Shown here piece by piece: positions 60,630 to 64,000 of a stretch of DNA of 64,000 nt. The position numbers and the translations under genes were made by a program. Position 1 is the stretch's first letter. Every line of letters begins with the position of its first letter. This DNA is from Streptomyces sp. A2-16 (lineage in GTDB: Bacteria; Actinomycetota; Actinomycetes; Streptomycetales; Streptomycetaceae). The notes under the pieces are model-generated. The model was not told the DNA's origin. It was given only the letters and a program-made list of their open reading frames with translations, and ran no database searches. The stretch spans positions 1,054,001 through 1,118,000 of the forward strand of contig NZ_CP063808.1 of the NCBI RefSeq assembly GCF_018128905.1, in the 5' to 3' direction.

Positions 60630-62945
60630 CTACTTGACGTAGACCAGACCGTCCGTGGTGATCGTCGGGCGGCCGCTGGTGCCGACCACCACGATCTTCA
60701 CGGTGTGCTTGGCGCTGCTCGACCAGGACTTGGTCCAGATCGCCTGGCGGTAGGCGGTGGTCGAGGACTTCAGATCCACGGTGGCTACCTTCGTGCCGTC
60801 CACGTACACGTACGCCTGCCCGGAGGTGGACGCCCGCGAGACCACCCACGCGGCGGACCGGCCGGTGAAGGTCCAGGTCAGGCTCGCGCCCTTGGAACCG
60901 CTGGAGTACGACTTCCCGCCGAGGTAGCTGGTGGACGAACGGGTGGTCCAGCTGCCGGACCTCGTCGCCGAGGTCTCCTGGAGGATCATCGGCGTGTACG
61001 ACGGCGACGAGGTGCGGGTGTTGCCCGCGACGTCGTACGCCTTCATCGACCAGGTGCTCGCGGTACCGGGCTTGGCGGTGCGGCTGGAGCTGGTGGTGGT
61101 CGGGCCGAAGGTGGCCGTCGTCGGGGACAGCAGGCTCACCGACTTCAGGGCCTGGGAGTCGGTGGCCTTCCAGCCGAGAGTGACCGGGACGGCGGTGGTG
61201 CTGACCGTGCCGGTGCGCAGGGTGACCTTCGGGGTGGTGGAGAAGACCGGCGCGGCGGTGTCGGTCGCGACGGTCAGCGCGGTGGTCGTCGCGGTCCTGC
61301 CGGACTGGTGCACGGCCCGCACGGCGACCTTGTGGGTGCCCGCGGTCAGGGTGGTGCTCGCCGATGTGGCCGTACCGGAGGTGGTGGCGACGACCTTGCC
61401 GTCGACCAGCAGCTCGACCTTCGAGATCAGCGAACCCGGCGTGGTGGCCGACCACTTCGCCGTGATCGCGCCCTTCGAGTAGTACGTCGAGCCGGACAGG
61501 GTCGCGCCGGTCAGCGAGGTGAGCTTCAGCCCCTGCACCGGGCCGGAGGCCCAGGCGCGGAGGGTGGGCAGCTGGGCGTACAGGGAGGTGCCGGGGCACT
61601 CGGTGGCGTAGCCGTCGCGGTGGCCGGAGATCCGGTTGAAGGTGTAGAGGGAGCCTGCGGTGAAGCTCGTACCGGCGAGGTTCCGCTGGGTCGCGCCCGC
61701 CTTCAGCTGGACCGTGGAGTTGGGGTCGACGCCGTACTGGCCGAGCTTCCAGGCCGCGATCCGGGCGACCGAGGTGAGGGCCGCGTTGGAGGCACCCGCG
61801 TCGGTGTAGTTGCCGAGGACCGCGATGCCGGTGGACTCACGGTTCCAGCCGTAGGTGTGCGCGCCGAGGACCGGCAGGTCCACGCCGCCCTTGCGGCCCT
61901 CGAAGATCGTGCCGCACTTGTCGACCAGGAAGTTGTAGCCGATGTCGTTCCAGCCGTTGGTCTGCGTGTGGTACGCGTAGATGCCCCGGACGATCGCCGC
62001 CGAGTCGGCGCACGAGTAGTCGTTGGTGCCGTCCGTGTGGTGCACGAAGACGGCCTTCACATCGGCGTTGTACTCCGACGGGTCCGGGCTGAGCGACTCG
62101 TCGGCACCCCAGCCGGCGCGGGAGACGATCGAGGGCTCCGGAACCGTCGACGGGGGCGCGGTGGGGACGGTGGCGGTCGGAGTCGGCGTCGGTGTCGGTG
62201 TGGGCGTGGGGGAGACGGTGGCCGTCGCCGTGTCCGTCGGTGACGAGGAGGCGCTGTCGCTCTCGGTCGGTGACGAGGTGGGCGTCGAGGTGGGCGTGGG
62301 GGCCGGCGTCGAGTCGGGCGTCGAGGTGTCCGTCGGGGTCGGTGTCGGCGTCGTCGTCCCGTCCACGGCGAACGCCGCCGGGTCCGTGTCGTCGCCCGCG
62401 CTCCGCTGCTCGGCGGCCGTCGCGATGCCCGGGTCGACGAGGTTGACCTCGAGTCCCTTGGGCAGTCCGGCACTCGTGGTGCCGTCCTCGTGGACGACCT
62501 GCGCCTGCACGCCGTCCGAGGGGCCGACCCACAGCGGTTCGGAGGCGCCGCGCGCCCCGCTGCGCTCCTCGGGGTCCTCCGGCGGGTCGATGTTCGTCTC
62601 CAGGTCCTGCCAGGCGGACCACTCGCCCGTCGCGCTGCTGCGGGTGCGCACCTGCGCCGTGCCCTCCAGCGGCCTGGTCACCCCCGTCCAGGAGACACCG
62701 AGCAGCGAGAACTCCTTGGTCCCGGTCCGCGGCAGTTCCCGCTTTCCGGTCGCGGTGCTCTTCAGCGTCAGGTCGTAGACCTTCACCGGCCGCTTGGGCT
62801 GTACGTCCCGCGCTGCGTCGGCCGACGGACTGGCCACGGCATAGGTCGCGATGCCGCCGCCCCCCAGGACCACCGCGCCGAGTGTCAGCCACGCCCTCCG
62901 CTTCATGCTGAGCGGTCTGTACGCACGGCTCTTCCGACGACTCAC
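60630..62945 (-). CDS. Secreted N-acetylmuramoyl-L-alanine amidase, PGRP type
   Basis: This is a large 771-residue exported protein. The signal peptide is around LTLGAVVLGGGGIATYAVAS. A beta-rich N-terminal domain follows (TKEFSLLGVSWTGVTRPLE), then a Pro/Thr/Ser linker of about 70 residues (TPTPTPT repeats). The PGRP/Amidase_2 domain has VFVHHTDGTNDYSCADS (zinc His), HTQTNGWNDIGYNFLVDKCG, HTYGWNRESTGIAVLGNY and FNRISGHRDGYATECPG (second His, Cys). It should cut the muramoyl-alanine bond of peptidoglycan. C-terminal Ig-like repeats (KVELLVDGKVVATT, WKATDSQALKSVSLLS) and a final Ser/Thr-rich domain probably bind the wall. GTG 62945 is used; ATG 62906 is possible. Confidence 0.93.
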   Translation of the reverse strand: MSRRKSRAYRPLSMKRRAWLTLGAVVLGGGGIATYAVASPSADAARDVQPKRPVKVYDLTLKSTATGKRELPRTGTKEFSLLGVSWTGVTRPLEGTAQVRTRSSATGEWSAWQDLETNIDPPEDPEERSGARGASEPLWVGPSDGVQAQVVHEDGTTSAGLPKGLEVNLVDPGIATAAEQRSAGDDTDPAAFAVDGTTTPTPTPTDTSTPDSTPAPTPTSTPTSSPTESDSASSSPTDTATATVSPTPTPTPTPTPTATVPTAPPSTVPEPSIVSRAGWGADESLSPDPSEYNADVKAVFVHHTDGTNDYSCADSAAIVRGIYAYHTQTNGWNDIGYNFLVDKCGTIFEGRKGGVDLPVLGAHTYGWNRESTGIAVLGNYTDAGASNAALTSVARIAAWKLGQYGVDPNSTVQLKAGATQRNLAGTSFTAGSLYTFNRISGHRDGYATECPGTSLYAQLPTLRAWASGPVQGLKLTSLTGATLSGSTYYSKGAITAKWSATTPGSLISKVELLVDGKVVATTSGTATSASTTLTAGTHKVAVRAVHQSGRTATTTALTVATDTAAPVFSTTPKVTLRTGTVSTTAVPVTLGWKATDSQALKSVSLLSPTTATFGPTTTSSSRTAKPGTASTWSMKAYDVAGNTRTSSPSYTPMILQETSATRSGSWTTRSSTSYLGGKSYSSGSKGASLTWTFTGRSAAWVVSRASTSGQAYVYVDGTKVATVDLKSSTTAYRQAIWTKSWSSSAKHTVKIVVVGTSGRPTITTDGLVYVK

Positions 62946-62977
62946 TGCCCCACCCTTTTGATTTGGTCACAGAAACA

Positions 62978-62996
62978 CCACCTGTCACACAGGTGG
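62978..62996. promoter_or_regulatory. Palindrome between amidase and sigma factor genes
   Basis: CCACCTGT-CAC-ACAGGTGG is a perfect 8-bp inverted repeat with a three-base centre, in the 259-base divergent control region. It lies 33 bases before the amidase start. It is a candidate operator for either gene. No further structure in this gap was clear, apart from a G-rich ribosome site before 63205. Confidence 0.55.
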
Positions 62997-63204
62997 CACT
63001 TACACAGCGTGCGAACGCAGCCAGGTGTTACTGGTGTTCGACAAGAGGTGCCCGGGATGTCCGACCAGCTGTGACACTTCCGCGAAGCCCGGCGCTGTTG
63101 ACCATGGGGGACATGGGCAAGGGCGACCGCGCCGTACGGTGCGCAACCGCCACGAACCGGCACGGACAGGAAAGTTTTTGGGCCAGGGAGGGGAACCCCG
63201 CCGC

Positions 63205-63795
63205 GTGCAGGCGTACGACGGGGAACTGGGCGCGGCCGTCGCGCGGGCCCAGGAGGGCGACGAGACCGCCTTCGCGGTCGCCTACCGGCTGGTGCAGCCG
63301 GGACTGCTCGGCTATCTGCGCGGGCTGGTCGGGGAGGACGCGGAGGACGTGGCCTCGGACGCCTGGCTGGAGATCGCCCGGGACCTGGGCAGGTTCAGGG
63401 GCGACGGGGCCGGGTTCCGCGGCTGGACCGCGACCATCGCCCGGCACCGGGCCCTGGACCATCTGCGCCGGCAGAAGGTGCGGCCCCGGTCGGCGGCGCT
63501 GGAGCAGGACATGCTGGACCTGCCCGGCCCGCACAGCACGCCCGACCAGGCGCTGGAGTCCCTGTCCACCCAGTACGCGCTGGACCTGGTCCGGGGGCTC
63601 CCGAGGGACCAGGCCGAGGCGGTGCTGCTGCGGGTGGTGGTCGGCCTGGACGGCCCAGCCGCCGCCCGCGTCCTCGGCAAGCGCCCCGGCGCGGTGCGTA
63701 CGGCCGCGTACCGGGGTCTGAAGCGGCTCGCGCATCAGCTGGGCGTCGAGAGTGTGACGGATGACGGCCCCCGGACGCTGGGGGAGTCGACATGA
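63205..63795 (+). CDS. Sigma-70 family RNA polymerase sigma factor (ECF-like)
   Basis: This 196-residue sigma factor has region 2 (DETAFAVAYRLVQPGLLGYL, then EDAEDVASDAWLEIARDLGR and FRGWTATIARHRALDHLRRQ) and region 4 (LPRDQAEAVLLRVVVGLDGP and VLGKRPGAVRTAAYRGLKRL). The region 2.3/2.4 sequence is typical of Streptomyces ECF sigmas with VASDAW in place of VVQETF. GTG 63205 follows GGGAGGGG. It overlaps the next gene by four bases (ATGA), which suggests that the latter encodes its anti-sigma factor. Confidence 0.93.
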   Translation: MQAYDGELGAAVARAQEGDETAFAVAYRLVQPGLLGYLRGLVGEDAEDVASDAWLEIARDLGRFRGDGAGFRGWTATIARHRALDHLRRQKVRPRSAALEQDMLDLPGPHSTPDQALESLSTQYALDLVRGLPRDQAEAVLLRVVVGLDGPAAARVLGKRPGAVRTAAYRGLKRLAHQLGVESVTDDGPRTLGEST

Positions 63796-64000
63796 CAGGC
63801 CAGGACGCCACGTCGGACAGGGACGGACACGGCATGGGTGACGAGCGGAGCGGCGATGCCTCCGGCCGCCGGCATGCGCGCTCGGCGAAGGCCGTGCGGG
63901 GGCGGGCACGGGGCGACGGCTCGGTGCCCGGCCGGGAGGAGTCGTACGGCCACGAGTCCCCGTCCGGCGACAGCCCCCTGGAAGCACTGCTCGCCGCGGC
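63792..64000 (+). CDS. Start of gene coupled to sigma factor, cut by window end
   Basis: An open frame begins at ATG 63792, overlapping the sigma stop by four bases, and runs without a stop to the end of the window (69 codons). The visible part is hydrophilic, rich in Gly, Arg and Asp (SGDASGRRHARSAKAVRGRA), and reaches SPSGDSPLEALLAA, which may be the start of a helical domain. No membrane helix is seen yet. Position suggests an anti-sigma factor or regulator, which the visible part cannot confirm. Confidence 0.7.
   Translation, partial: MTGQDATSDRDGHGMGDERSGDASGRRHARSAKAVRGRARGDGSVPGREESYGHESPSGDSPLEALLAA

Overview
The window is high-GC actinobacterial chromosome, almost certainly Streptomyces. 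The grounds are third-position GC bias in every convincing frame, frequent GTG starts, four-base ATGA/GTGA start-stop overlaps, and gene neighbourhoods (betaine ABC transporter, glyA, trpS, sdhCDAB, a D-Ala-D-Ala carboxypeptidase) that I recall lying close together in Streptomyces core chromosomes. No tRNA, rRNA, CRISPR array, insertion sequence or phage gene was recognised. Both ends cut through genes.

Region by region: 1-3.2 kb is the end of a glycine betaine/proline-type ABC transporter (ATPase tail with CBS domain, double-length permease, substrate-binding lipoprotein). 3.2-6.9 kb holds a PEP mutase/isocitrate lyase-like protein, three AhpD/carboxymuconolactone decarboxylase-like proteins and a MocR regulator with paired direct repeats at its start. 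7.0-15.1 kb is a tight one-strand cluster: ABM-domain membrane protein, fused aminodeoxychorismate synthase, two AMP-dependent ligases, FAD monooxygenase and class IV aminotransferase-fold lyase. It looks like a small pathway that makes p-aminobenzoate, activates it and oxidises it, and it is the best candidate here for an undescribed system. 15.3-20.7 kb has an EamA-type transporter, a ygiBC-like lipoprotein/ATP-grasp pair, an LLM oxidoreductase and glyA. 20.8-23.9 kb is an ECF sigma locus (sigma, membrane-anchored probable anti-sigma factor, two secreted membrane-anchored proteins) with two near-identical promoters. 24-31.6 kb has trpS, a 2H phosphoesterase, the decaprenyl-phosphoarabinose enzymes (dprE2, dprE1, UbiA-type phosphoribosyltransferase), a YihY-type membrane protein and a D,D-carboxypeptidase. 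31.7-43.5 kb has small membrane proteins, a metallophosphoesterase, an orphan peptide-binding protein, an RsbW-like ATPase, a two-component system, an MMPL transporter with an added C-terminal domain, a TetR regulator beside a DCC-protein operon with two perfect operators, a VOC protein, a TM2 protein and a DUF2752 protein. 44-51 kb has a DUF4132-type protein with a small partner, an M48 protease, a secreted lectin-like protein and three unidentified genes. 51.2-54.7 kb is sdhCDAB. 54.9-64 kb has an OHCU-decarboxylase-like protein lacking its catalytic segment, a GH20 hexosaminidase, several hypotheticals, a large PGRP-type amidase and a second sigma factor with the start of its partner gene.

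A recurring oddity is short tandem repeats in or next to genes: 42-bp units inside dprE1, 8-bp units ahead of dprE2, 9-bp units giving a collagen-like GPQ stretch in a ligase, a repetitive linker in pabAB, and 13-bp units across the GH20 stop codon. All functional assignments come from reading motifs by eye; no database search was run.
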